From: Dongia sedimenti
GTDB lineage: Bacteria > Pseudomonadota > Alphaproteobacteria > Dongiales > Dongiaceae
DNA: 64,000 nt
Direction: 5' to 3'
NCBI GenBank assembly: GCA_030715195.1
Contig: JAUYVI010000005.1
Location: 248,001 to 312,000 of the forward strand
Positions 34,884 through 42,614 of the stretch are shown here, one piece after another. Under the pieces are notes generated by a model. That model ran no database searches. It saw only the letters and a list, made by a program, of their open reading frames with translations, and was not told where the DNA came from. Numbering within the stretch: position 1 is the first letter of the stretch; every line of letters begins with the position of its first letter. A program made the translations under genes and the position numbers.

Positions 34884-35633
34884 TTAGCGGCGGTTGCCGA
34901 GGAACTGCAGCAGGAACATGAAGAGGTTGATGAAGTCGAGATAGAGGCGAATGGCGCCCATCACCGACTTCTTGCGTGCGATGTCTCTGCCGTCCGAGGC
35001 AACGTAGCTGTACTTAATCTGCTGCGTGTCGTAGGCGGTGAGACCCGTGAAGATCAGCACGCCGAGCACCGAGATCGCGAAATGCAGCGCGCTGGAGCCG
35101 ACGAAGATGTTCACGATACCGGCCAGGAAGATGCCCCAGACGCCCATGATCAGGAAGCTGCCGATGCCCGTCAGGTCACGCTTCGTCGTGTAGCCGTACA
35201 GGCTCATGCCGAGGAAGGTGCACGCGCAGACCAGGAAGGTCTGAGCGATGCTGCCGCCGGTATACATCAGCCCGATGTAAGATAGCGAGACGCCCATCAC
35301 CGCGGTGAGCACCCAGTAGAGAACCTGGGCCGTCGTCACGCTGATGCTATTGAAGGCGGTGCTGAGATAAAGCAGCAGACCGATCGGCGCAAACATCACC
35401 GCCCAGCCGAGGATTGTCGGCTTGATACCGCCATTCGGCGCCATCTGATAGACCAGCTCGAACAGAGCGGGGGTACGGAAGAAGAGGTAGGCGAAAGCCG
35501 CCGTGACCACCAACCCGGTGCCCATGTAGTTATAGACACCCAGCATGTACGCCCGCAGGCCCTGGTCGATATCCAGGGTCTGGGTCGCTGCGGAGGTCCG
35601 GTAAACCGTCCGATTTTCCGGTCCGATAGCCAT
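34884..35633 (-). CDS. Bax inhibitor-1/YccA family membrane protein
   Basis: Integral membrane protein of 249 residues with seven spans after a polar N-terminus. The ATG at 35631-35633 (MAIGPENRTV) was chosen; an earlier start at 35720 adds a non-conserved stretch. The conserved features of BI-1 proteins are seen: LGVYNYMGTGLVVTAAFAYLF near the start, the Asp-containing ALTAYDTQQIKY-type motif (TGLTAYDTQQIKY) and a C-terminal LDFINLFMFLLQFLG. Bacterial members are proton-leak or calcium-related, with roles in stress; function here is unproven. A promoter is proposed upstream and the terminator is at 34835. Confidence 0.93.
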   Translation of the reverse strand: MAIGPENRTVYRTSAATQTLDIDQGLRAYMLGVYNYMGTGLVVTAAFAYLFFRTPALFELVYQMAPNGGIKPTILGWAVMFAPIGLLLYLSTAFNSISVTTAQVLYWVLTAVMGVSLSYIGLMYTGGSIAQTFLVCACTFLGMSLYGYTTKRDLTGIGSFLIMGVWGIFLAGIVNIFVGSSALHFAISVLGVLIFTGLTAYDTQQIKYSYVASDGRDIARKKSVMGAIRLYLDFINLFMFLLQFLGNRR

Positions 35634-35692
35634 TTCTCGTCGCTCCCTTGCGAAAACCCGGCTTGTGGCCGGTGTTGTCAAACTCGCACCGA

Positions 35693-35720
35693 TACTTAGG
35701 TGTTTCGCCTTTAAAATCAA
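35693..35720 (-). promoter_or_regulatory. candidate sigma-70 promoter for the Bax inhibitor-1 gene
   Basis: On the minus strand, TTGATT (35720-35715) is followed after 16 bases by TAAGTA (35698-35693). The spacing is slightly short and the -10 only fair, and it lies 60 bases upstream of the start. This is a plausible but unproven promoter. Confidence 0.35.
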
Positions 35721-35854
35721 TCCCTCGGCATGAAATTTCAGCTACCTTACAGAGGCGCCGGGATGGCGGAAATCGGCAAATATCTTGCGAAATCAGCGCT
35801 CCCCGGCGATAAGGGCGCCCCACCCCGCAACCTGACCCCAATCGGAATCCCGCC

Positions 35855-36889
35855 ATGAAAGGCCGTATCTTCTCCGGCGTCCAGCCGACCCACACCCTGC
35901 ATCTCGGCAATTACCTGGGTGCGGTCCGGAACTGGGTGCGCATGCAGAAGGAATACGAGTGCATCTTCTGCGTGGTCGATCTCCACGCGATCACGCTCTG
36001 GCAGGATCCGAAGGAGCTCACCCACAACATCCGCGAAGTGACCGCCGCGTTCATGGCTTCGGGCATCGACGTCGAGCACGGCATCATCTTCGCGCAGAGC
36101 CAGGTGCGGGCCCATGCGCAGCTCGCCTGGATCCTGAACTGCGTCGCCCGCGTCGGCTGGCTGAACCGCATGACCCAGTTCAAGGAGAAGGCCGGCAAGG
36201 ACCGCGAGAACGCCTCGGTCGGGCTCTACACCTATCCGGTGCTGATGGCGGCCGACATCCTCGGCTACAAGGCGACCCATGTGCCGGTCGGCGAGGACCA
36301 GAAGCAGCATCTCGAGCTCGCCCGCGACATCGCGCAGAAGTTCAACACCGATTACGGGGTCGAGCTCTTCCCGCTGCCGGAGCCGGTGATCGGCGGACCG
36401 GCGACCCGGGTCATGTCCCTGCGCGACGGCACCAAGAAGATGTCGAAGTCGGATCCCTCCGATTACAGCCGCATCAAGATGACCGACGATGCCGATGCGA
36501 TCGCGCTGAAGCTCCGCAAAGCCAAGACCGATACGGAGCCGCTGCCCGGCCCGGAAGCGCTCGACGAGAAGGGTCACATCAAGCGCGAAGCCGATGAAGC
36601 GCGCCCGGAGGCCTTCAACCTGCTGTCGATCTATGCGGCGCTGTCGGACCGCAGCCTCGCCGACGTGGTGAACAGCTTCGCCGGCAAGGAGTTCTCGGTC
36701 TTCAAGAAGGAGCTGACCGATCTCGCCGTCTCGGTGCTGGGGCCGATCGGCAGCGAGATGCAGCGCCTGCTGAACCAGCCCGGCGATATCGATCGCGTGC
36801 TGCGCCAAGGCGCGGAGCGGGCCGAGGCGATCTCCGAGCCGATCCTGCGCGAGGTCGAGGACACGATCGGCTTCCTGCGCGCGAAGTAG
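35855..36889 (+). CDS. trpS: tryptophan--tRNA ligase
   Basis: Class I aminoacyl-tRNA synthetase of 344 residues that charges tRNA-Trp. The HIGH-type motif is [10 protein letters not shown] near residue 15 and the KMSKS motif is at residues 195-199. [45 protein letters not shown] and the [16 protein letters not shown] block are diagnostic of bacterial TrpRS. It stands alone; the convergent repeat copy C lies 23 bases beyond its stop. Confidence 0.97.
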   Translation: MKGRIFSGVQPTHTLHLGNYLGAVRNWVRMQKEYECIFCVVDLHAITLWQDPKELTHNIREVTAAFMASGIDVEHGIIFAQSQVRAHAQLAWILNCVARVGWLNRMTQFKEKAGKDRENASVGLYTYPVLMAADILGYKATHVPVGEDQKQHLELARDIAQKFNTDYGVELFPLPEPVIGGPATRVMSLRDGTKKMSKSDPSDYSRIKMTDDADAIALKLRKAKTDTEPLPGPEALDEKGHIKREADEARPEAFNLLSIYAALSDRSLADVVNSFAGKEFSVFKKELTDLAVSVLGPIGSEMQRLLNQPGDIDRVLRQGAERAEAISEPILREVEDTIGFLRAK

Positions 36890-36912
36890 ACGCAAGGGCG
36901 GAGCGAGACTGG

Positions 36913-37017
36913 TTACCTGCTTTTACGGCCCTTGCCCCGGCGAGGGCCGCAAACCCGTTCCAAGCCGTTGACGATGATGGCATTTCCCGCAATCGCTAGG
37001 CGCAAGCGATTCGTCAT
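36913..37017 (-). CDS. candidate small protein in repeat copy C (34 residues)
   Basis: Short frame from the ATG at 37015-37017 to a TAA, lying entirely inside repeat copy C. It begins MTN, is very basic (18% Arg or Lys or more) and ends in GRKSR. Residues shared with the frame in copy A include MTN, a central A-I-I-V-N-G-L corresponding to A-F-F-V-R-G-L, and P-R-G/RG-x-GRKS near the C-terminus. No obvious ribosome-binding site. It could be a real small peptide, or a by-product of a conserved DNA or RNA element. Function unknown. Confidence 0.35.
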   Translation of the reverse strand: MTNRLRLAIAGNAIIVNGLERVCGPRRGKGRKSR

Positions 37018-37182
37018 TCCGTAAACCCTGGGTAAACCTTGTGCGGGTGAGCGCTCGAACGTCGCAGAGCCGATTCTGTCTGCGTCGGGTCTGCGATGCA
37101 GCGCAGCAAACGCGCTCACGTCGGCGCGGATTCGATCGCTTCTACCATGTCAAACAGCGCAGCGATCATACCACGATCGGCG
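36917..37182 (-). repeat. dispersed small-ORF repeat, copy C (inverted relative to A and B)
   Basis: Core 36917-37042, read on the minus strand, carries the same ordered blocks as copies A and B: GTTTACCCAGGGTTTAC, ATGACGAATCG, CATCGTCA.CGGCTTG and GGGCCGTAAAAGC. The outlying block GTGGTATGATC...GCGCTGTTTGAC (37149-37182) matches 4438-4472 of copy A, but the stretch in between is about 50 bases longer here and not alignable. It lies just after trpS. Confidence 0.7.
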
Positions 37183-37290
37183 CCGGGCGTCCTTACAGCG
37201 ACGCCTGAATTCAGGAATATGCAGTGGAAAGATTGGCGGCGTGAATTCTCACGCCTGTCTGAGTGAGCCAATCCGATTCGCGCCGCGGCG
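37183..37290. other. intergenic stretch with no supported gene
   Basis: The bases between the repeat copy C and the stop of the secreted protein at 37291 hold no gene, ribosome-binding site or strong hairpin that I can support. An overlapping alternative reading frame spans this stretch, but its composition is not gene-like. Confidence 0.5.
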
Positions 37291-37650
37291 TTATTCGGTC
37301 GGACCGTAGACGCGCGTGCCTTCCGGGCCTTCCAGGCTGTAGCGCGGCGCCGGGGCATCGGCGCCCGGCGGCTGCGTGCCCTCGGCGCCCGGCACGAAGT
37401 CCGACTGGCCGGCTTCGTTGCCATCGATATGGCTGCTCGGCACCTCGGCCGGATCGGCGGCCTCCCGGCTGACGCCGGATTCGAGCTGGCGGGTGTAGAT
37501 CTGATTCTGGCACTGGACCAACTCCGCATCGCTCAGCAGCGAGCAGTTTGTGCCGTCGGGATAGTACTTGCTCTGGGCATTGGCGCTGTCCGCCATCGTC
37601 GTGAGCAGCAGCGCGCCGGCAATCCCGGCGAAAATCGCGTGCGTCTTCAT
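37291..37650 (-). CDS. small exported hypothetical protein
   Basis: Secreted protein of 119 residues from the ATG at 37648-37650, preceded by GAGGAG. The signal peptide MKTHAIFAGIAGALLLTTMADSANA is cut near ANA-Q. The mature part is hydrophilic with a Cys pair (TNCSLLSDAELVQCQNQIYTRQ), where the two Cys could form a disulphide in the periplasm, and a Pro/Gly/Glu-rich C-terminus. I do not recognise a family. It is oriented away from the SDR gene with 114 bases between them. Confidence 0.65.
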   Translation of the reverse strand: MKTHAIFAGIAGALLLTTMADSANAQSKYYPDGTNCSLLSDAELVQCQNQIYTRQLESGVSREAADPAEVPSSHIDGNEAGQSDFVPGAEGTQPPGADAPAPRYSLEGPEGTRVYGPTE

Positions 37651-37764
37651 GGTGGGTCTCCTCATATCCGCGTTGGCTCAACCATCCGCGAAGCTGAGGA
37701 AGAAACCCGGAGAACGGGGACGCGGTTCCGCTTCGTCGGACCCGCTTTGTTCCAAGCTCTTCCG

Positions 37765-38538
37765 CTATTGCGCCAGGAAGCCGCCATCGACGAACAGGGT
37801 GTGGCCGGTCACCATGGCGGCGCCCGGGCTCGCCAGGAACAGCACCGCCGAGGCGATTTCGGCGGGTTCGGCGAGGCGCGCCATAGGGGTCATGGCTTCG
37901 ATCCGTTTCACCAGTTCGGGCTGCGCCATCAGGCCGGCGATGAACGGCGTCTTCACATAGGTCGGCGCGACCGCGTTGACGCGGATCTGATGCGGCGCCC
38001 ATTCGACGGCGAGCGCGCGGGTCATGTTCACGACCGCGCCCTTCGAGGTCTGGTACGAGATGTTGGGATAGAGGCCGCCGCCGGAGAGGCCCATGATCGA
38101 CGCGACCTGCACGATGCTGCCGCCTTCGCCCTTCTCGATCATCGACCGCGCGACCGCGCGGGAGAACAGGAAGGTTCCGGTCATGTTGACCGCCATCACC
38201 TTGTCCCAGTCCTCGACCGTGACCTCCACGGCGGGACGGCGGATCGCGGTGCCGGCCGAGTTGACCAGGATGTCGATGCGGCCGAGGGCGCGGAGCGTGT
38301 CCGATGCCGCTTCCTCAATCTCGCTCTCCAGCGCCACGTCGGTGCCGAGGGCGATGCCGTTGCCGCCGATCTTGGCCAAGGCTTGCCGCGCCGCCTCGGC
38401 GTCGCGATCGACCACCGCGACCGCCGCGCCGGCCGCGGCGAGCAATTCCACGCTCGCCAGCCCGATGCCGCTGGCGCCGCCGGTCACGACGGCGACCTTG
38501 CCCTTGAGGCCGAACAGTTGATCGAGTGCGGTGGTCAT
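37765..38538 (-). CDS. SDR family oxidoreductase
   Basis: Short-chain dehydrogenase/reductase of 257 residues (classical type). The coenzyme motif is TGGASGIG near residue 20, N-S-A-G at ILVNSAG, the catalytic Ser in QVASIMG and the Tyr-x3-Lys in YQTSKG. The terminal FVDGGFLAQ is usual for FabG-like members. The substrate is unknown. The ATG at 38536-38538 was preferred over longer frames. Confidence 0.93.
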   Translation of the reverse strand: MTTALDQLFGLKGKVAVVTGGASGIGLASVELLAAAGAAVAVVDRDAEAARQALAKIGGNGIALGTDVALESEIEEAASDTLRALGRIDILVNSAGTAIRRPAVEVTVEDWDKVMAVNMTGTFLFSRAVARSMIEKGEGGSIVQVASIMGLSGGGLYPNISYQTSKGAVVNMTRALAVEWAPHQIRVNAVAPTYVKTPFIAGLMAQPELVKRIEAMTPMARLAEPAEIASAVLFLASPGAAMVTGHTLFVDGGFLAQ

Positions 38539-38720
38539 GATTCCCCTGGAAAGAAGCCATTGCGGTCGCAGACCATAGCCAGGGGAAAGAAGGGGGTAAA
38601 CTCCCCGGCGAACCCCGAAAACCGCCGCGACGACCCGCCGGCTTGCAGCCAAAGCCGGGAATTGCCATTTAATGCCTGTGATCCATCACCGGCCTGCCTG
38701 ACGCCAGAGAGTTTTCCCCG

Positions 38721-39749
38721 ATGTCCGATGACCTCCTGATCGACGAGCCGCCGGTGCGCCGTCGCTTCTATTCCCGCTGGTTCGGCGGGGCGCTCGGCCC
38801 CAGCCGCGATCGCCATTGGCTTTGGCGCCTGCTGAAATGGCTGGGCATCCTGCTGCTGCTGGTGGTCGTCCTCTACTACCCGGTCGGCATGATGCTGACC
38901 CATGAGATCAACGACGATCCCAATTTCTCGGCGGCCACGGTCGATCAGGGGGCCAGCCCGGAGCAGCGGGCGAGCCAGGCGGTCGCCACGGCCGCGGCGC
39001 TGATGAACCGCGAGGTCAACCAGACCGCCTGGCCGGCCAACGATCCCTTCTTCATGCCGGGCTGGGCGCTCGACAACATGCCCAACTTCCAGATCGGCAT
39101 CCGCGATGCGGTGAAGCGCTTTGCGCTGGAGTTGCAGGACGAGATCGGCCGCAACCGCGGCACCAGCGCCGCCGACCCGGACCTGCAGACGGCGGCGGGC
39201 TCGTTCAACTACGCGCCCGATGTCTGGGTCTGGAACCCGGGCACCTCCTTCATGCCGACCGCGACCAGCGACGAGCAGTATCGCCAGGGTGTCCGGGCGC
39301 TGCTGGCCTACAATGCCCGTCTGGCCCAGGGCAAAGCGGCGTTCGAACGCCGCGCCGACAACCTGCTCTCGACCCTGGACCGGATCGGCAAGGACCTGGG
39401 TGCCGCCTCCGATCGCACCCAGCGGCAGATCGACGGCAGCTCGGGCACCTGGATCGATTTCCACGCCGACGACGTCTTCTATCTGAACAAGGGCCTGCTC
39501 TATGCCGACGCCCTGATCCTGCGCGATCTCGGCAAGGACTTCGCCGACATCCTGAAGGAGAAAGGCGCGCAGAACATCTGGGATCGCATGGTCACCAGCA
39601 TGATGGAAGGCGCGCAGCTCCGGCCCTGGATCGTGATCAACGGCCGCCCCGACGCGCTGATGCAGCCCAATCACCTGGCGGCCCAGGGCTTCTACCTGAT
39701 CCGGGCCCGGGCGCAGCTCGAAGAGCTGGGCGACGTGCTGATCAAGTGA
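38721..39749 (+). CDS. DUF2333 family membrane protein
   Basis: Protein of 342 residues with one N-terminal transmembrane helix (about 38-60: WLGILLLLVVVLYYPVGMMLTHEI) and a large soluble domain, probably periplasmic. It matches DUF2333 by NREVNQTAWPANDPFFMPGWALDNMPNFQIG, AALLAYNARLAQGKAAFERRADNLLSTLDRI and the SGTWIDFHADDVFYLNKG segment. No function is established for this family. The stop is followed at once by two tandem hairpins (39750-39794). Confidence 0.88.
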   Translation: MSDDLLIDEPPVRRRFYSRWFGGALGPSRDRHWLWRLLKWLGILLLLVVVLYYPVGMMLTHEINDDPNFSAATVDQGASPEQRASQAVATAAALMNREVNQTAWPANDPFFMPGWALDNMPNFQIGIRDAVKRFALELQDEIGRNRGTSAADPDLQTAAGSFNYAPDVWVWNPGTSFMPTATSDEQYRQGVRALLAYNARLAQGKAAFERRADNLLSTLDRIGKDLGAASDRTQRQIDGSSGTWIDFHADDVFYLNKGLLYADALILRDLGKDFADILKEKGAQNIWDRMVTSMMEGAQLRPWIVINGRPDALMQPNHLAAQGFYLIRARAQLEELGDVLIK

Positions 39750-39794
39750 CGGCACGATAGTGCCGTCATCCCCGGACCAGGTCCGGGGATGACG
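39750..39794. repeat. tandem hairpins with a GTCATCCCCGGACC palindrome
   Basis: ACGGCAC (39750-39756) pairs with GTGCCGT (39761-39767), and GTCATCCCCGGACC (39766-39779) pairs with GGTCCGGGGATGAC (39781-39794) around a single base, giving 14 perfect pairs. This palindrome type is a common dispersed element in alphaproteobacterial genomes. It directly follows the DUF2333 stop and may terminate it. Confidence 0.8.
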
Positions 39795-40035
39795 ACCCAG
39801 TGGTGGAAGCAGTGCGCACTGGCCCCTTCCGTCACCGAAAAGCGCGGGCCAAGCCGGGCGCGCGCTTTCTTCCTGCGAATCAAGGGCGTAGATTGGGGCA
39901 CGATTGGCCATCGGTCCCGAGTCGGACGCTCGAAAGACGCTCCGCGGCCGTCCCGATTCCGGTTTTCCGGTTCCGATCCCCGTCGTGCGGCTGGAAGTGC
40001 GGCCTGGCAAACGGGCAGAGTGGGGGACCGGCGTC

Positions 40036-40998
40036 TTGAACGGCTTGCAGGCGATCTCAGACTGGTTTTTCGGCCTGCAGATCTACCTGCCGATTGCGGA
40101 AGTTTCGCTGAACATCGTGGTCCTGCTGGCGATCGGCGGCGGTGTCGGCCTGCTCTCCGGCCTGTTCGGCGTCGGCGGCGGTTTCCTGATGACGCCGCTG
40201 CTGATCTTCATCGGCGTGCCGCCGGCGGTGGCCGTGGCCACGCAATCCAATCAGGTGGTCGCCGCCTCGGTCTCCGGCGTGCTCGCCCATTGGTCGCGCG
40301 GCAATGTCGATTTCAAGATGGGCGGCGTGCTTTTGGGCGGCGGCCTGCTCGGCTCCAGCGTCGGCGTGCTGATCTTCAGCCTGCTGAAGCGCTTCGGCCA
40401 GATCGATCTGGTGATCGCCATCGCCTATGTCGTGACCCTGGGCTCGATCGGCACGATCATGGCGGTGGAATCGATCAACGCCTTGCGCCAGGTGCGCCGG
40501 CGCCAGGGCGCCCCCGCGAAGCTGCACCAGCACAACTGGGCGCAAGGCCTGCCCTTCAAGATGCGGTTCAGGAAGTCGCGGCTTTACATCAGCGCCGTCG
40601 TGCCGATCGCGATCGGCTTCGTGGTCGGCATCATGTCGGCGATCATGGGCGTCGGCGGCGCCTTCCTGATGGTGCCGGCGATGATCTATCTGCTCGGCAT
40701 GCCGACTTCGATCGTGATCGGCACCTCGCTGTTTCAGATCATCTTCGTGCAGGCCTATGTCACGATCCTGCAATCGGTCCAGAACCAGACCGTCGATCTC
40801 CTGCTGGCGCTGATCCTGACCCTGGGCGGCGTGGTCGGCGCGCAATACGGCGGCCGCTGGGGCGCCAAGCTGCCGGCCGAGCAGCTGCGCCTGCTGATGG
40901 CGCTGGTGGTGCTCGTCGTCGCCGGCGGGCTGCTCTATGAGCTGGTCGCGATGCCGCGCGAACTCTATGCCGTCATCACGCTCGGAGGATTGTCGTGA
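40036..40998 (+). CDS. TSUP family sulfite/sulfonate exporter (TauE/SafE)
   Basis: Membrane protein of 320 residues with about eight spans; the start is taken as TTG at 40036 (MNGLQAISDWFFG) after GGGGGACC. TSUP family motifs are seen: LLSGLFGVGGGFLMTPLLIFIGVPPAVAVATQSNQVVA in the first half and GIMSAIMGVGGAFLMVPAMIYLLGMPTSIVIGTSLFQ in the second. The first and second halves repeat. These proteins export sulfite, sulfonates or related anions, or are uncharacterised; the substrate is unknown. It is translationally coupled to the TIGR02186 gene, forming a conserved alphaproteobacterial pair. Confidence 0.9.
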   Translation: MNGLQAISDWFFGLQIYLPIAEVSLNIVVLLAIGGGVGLLSGLFGVGGGFLMTPLLIFIGVPPAVAVATQSNQVVAASVSGVLAHWSRGNVDFKMGGVLLGGGLLGSSVGVLIFSLLKRFGQIDLVIAIAYVVTLGSIGTIMAVESINALRQVRRRQGAPAKLHQHNWAQGLPFKMRFRKSRLYISAVVPIAIGFVVGIMSAIMGVGGAFLMVPAMIYLLGMPTSIVIGTSLFQIIFVQAYVTILQSVQNQTVDLLLALILTLGGVVGAQYGGRWGAKLPAEQLRLLMALVVLVVAGGLLYELVAMPRELYAVITLGGLS

Positions 40999-41756
40999 TG
41001 CGGCGCTTCGCCGCCGCGATGCTGATCCTGGCGCTGCTGGTGCCGGGGACGGCGCGGGCGAAAGACATCGTCGCCGATCTCGTCGTGCATCGGATCGAGA
41101 TCACCTCCGGTTTCTCCGGTGCCGAGCTGACCTTGTTCGGCGCCGTCAACGAGAAGGGTGACGCGGTCGCCGTGGTGCGCGGCCCGACCGCGCCGGGCGG
41201 CGGCCTGGTCGGCGGCACGGTCGAGGTGCGCCAGAAGACGCGCACCCTCGGCATCTGGATGACCGGCGCACATGTCCGCTTCGAGAACGTGCCGGGTTTC
41301 TACGCGATCGCCGCCTCGCGGCCACTGGAAGAAATCCTGACCTTCGACATGCTGGACCGCTACCAGCTCGGCATCAACGAGTTGAAACTACCGGCGGTCT
41401 CGGCCAGCGCGCCGAACATCTCGGACTATTCCGCCGCCTTGCTGCGGATCCGGCAGCGGCTGGGACTCTATACCGCGAAGGTCGGACATATCAGCTTCAT
41501 CGGCGACCGGCTGTTCCGCACCAGCTTCGCCTTTCCCTCGACCGTGCCGACCGGTATCTATAACGTCGATGTCTATCTGGTGCGCGACGGCAAGATCGTC
41601 GATGCGCAGAGCTTTCCGCTGCTGGTCAACCGGGCGGGGTTCAGCGCCGACATCTACAACTTCGCGCATCGCAACGGCGCTGCCTACGGCGTGATCGCGG
41701 TGCTGACCGCGCTCCTCTTCGGATGGATCGCCCATCTCGCCTTCCGCAGGAGATAG
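40998..41756 (+). CDS. TIGR02186 family protein
   Basis: Protein of 252 residues that overlaps the TSUP stop by ATGA/TGATG. A signal peptide (MRRFAAAMLILALLVPGTARA) is followed by a soluble domain with VVHRIEITSGFSGAELTLFGA and TRTLGIWMTGAHVRFENVPGFYA, and a C-terminal membrane helix (AYGVIAVLTALLFGWIAHLAF). The architecture, together with its neighbour, matches the conserved alphaproteobacterial family TIGR02186, a transmembrane protein of unknown function. It is probably a partner of the TSUP exporter (inference). Confidence 0.9.
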   Translation: MRRFAAAMLILALLVPGTARAKDIVADLVVHRIEITSGFSGAELTLFGAVNEKGDAVAVVRGPTAPGGGLVGGTVEVRQKTRTLGIWMTGAHVRFENVPGFYAIAASRPLEEILTFDMLDRYQLGINELKLPAVSASAPNISDYSAALLRIRQRLGLYTAKVGHISFIGDRLFRTSFAFPSTVPTGIYNVDVYLVRDGKIVDAQSFPLLVNRAGFSADIYNFAHRNGAAYGVIAVLTALLFGWIAHLAFRRR

Positions 41757-41763
41757 AGAGAGA

Positions 41764-42276
41764 ATGGCCGAGACGGAACCCACAGAAACGAAATCCGCGG
41801 AAACCCCGCCGGCCCAGGCGCGCGTCTTCCTGGTCGTGGTCGATGACTCGCCCGAACTGAAGCTCGCGATCCGCTACGCGTGCCTGCGTGCCAAGAAGAC
41901 CGGCGGCCGGGTCGCCATGCTGCATGTCACGGCGCCCGAGGACATGCAGGAATGGATCGGCGTCTCGCGGCTGATCAAGGAGGAATCGCGGCAGCAGGCC
42001 GAGGCCTTGATGCAGAAGATGGCGGCCGAGGTGCAGAAGCTCTCCGGCAACATGCCGGTGCTCTATTTCCGCGAGGGCGACCGGCGCGACGAGGTGATGA
42101 AGCTGATCGACGAGGAGCCCTCGATCTCGATCCTGGTGCTCGGCGCCTCGACCGGACCGAAGGGTCCGGGCCCGCTGGTCCAGGCGCTGACCAGCAAATA
42201 TGTCGGCAAGCTGCGCGTGCCGATGACCATCGTGCCGGGCCAGCTCACCAACGACGACATCGATCACATCGCTTGA
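41764..42276 (+). CDS. universal stress protein family
   Basis: UspA-like protein of 170 residues, 7 bases after the TIGR02186 stop. An acidic N-terminus (residues 1-20) precedes the fold with VFLVVVDDSPELKLAIRYACLRAKKTGGRVAMLHVTAPE and LVLGASTGPKGPGPLVQALTSKYVGKLRVPMTIVPG, containing the nucleotide-binding G-x2-G-x9-G-[ST] type stretch in a variant form. It ends the TSUP-TIGR02186-USP operon. Function is unknown. Confidence 0.88.
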   Translation: MAETEPTETKSAETPPAQARVFLVVVDDSPELKLAIRYACLRAKKTGGRVAMLHVTAPEDMQEWIGVSRLIKEESRQQAEALMQKMAAEVQKLSGNMPVLYFREGDRRDEVMKLIDEEPSISILVLGASTGPKGPGPLVQALTSKYVGKLRVPMTIVPGQLTNDDIDHIA

Positions 42277-42313
42277 GCGGCGGCGTATTTCGCCCGGGCA
42301 TGACGAGATAAGC

Positions 42314-42604
42314 TCAAACCCCGTCGATGATCACGAAATTGCTGCTCATGCACCGCATGCGGAGCGGGAGGATGCGCTGGTATTCCGGCGAGTGGTACCA
42401 GGCCTCGGCCTTCTCTCGCGACGGGAATTCCAGGATCACGCTGCGGTCATAAGGCCATTCGCCTTCCAGCACCGAGACCTTGCCGCCGCGGGCCAGGAAC
42501 TTGCCGCCATAGGGTTCGAAGGTGCCGATCACCTGCTTGCGGTATTCCTCGAACGGCGCCTGGTCGCCGTGCAGGTTCTCCTGGACGATGATGTAGGCGG
42601 CCAT
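42314..42604 (-). CDS. DUF1330 family protein
   Basis: Small protein of 96 residues with a dimeric ferredoxin-like fold. AAYIIVQENLHGDQAPFEEYRKQV at the start and YDRSVILEFPSREKAEAWYHSPEYQRILPLR are family hallmarks. The biochemical role of the family is not established. It lies 10 bases after the stop of the cyclase gene on the same strand, with GAGGAG before its start, so the two form an operon. Confidence 0.92.
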   Translation of the reverse strand: MAAYIIVQENLHGDQAPFEEYRKQVIGTFEPYGGKFLARGGKVSVLEGEWPYDRSVILEFPSREKAEAWYHSPEYQRILPLRMRCMSSNFVIIDGV

Positions 42605-42614
42605 GTCACGCTCC

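Noticed and set aside
37116..37169. 17-residue frame starting MIAALFDMVEAIESA in the upstream block of repeat copy C
   Set aside because: The matching position in copy A carries ATA in place of ATG and a one-base insertion, and there is no ribosome-binding site, so coding is not supported.
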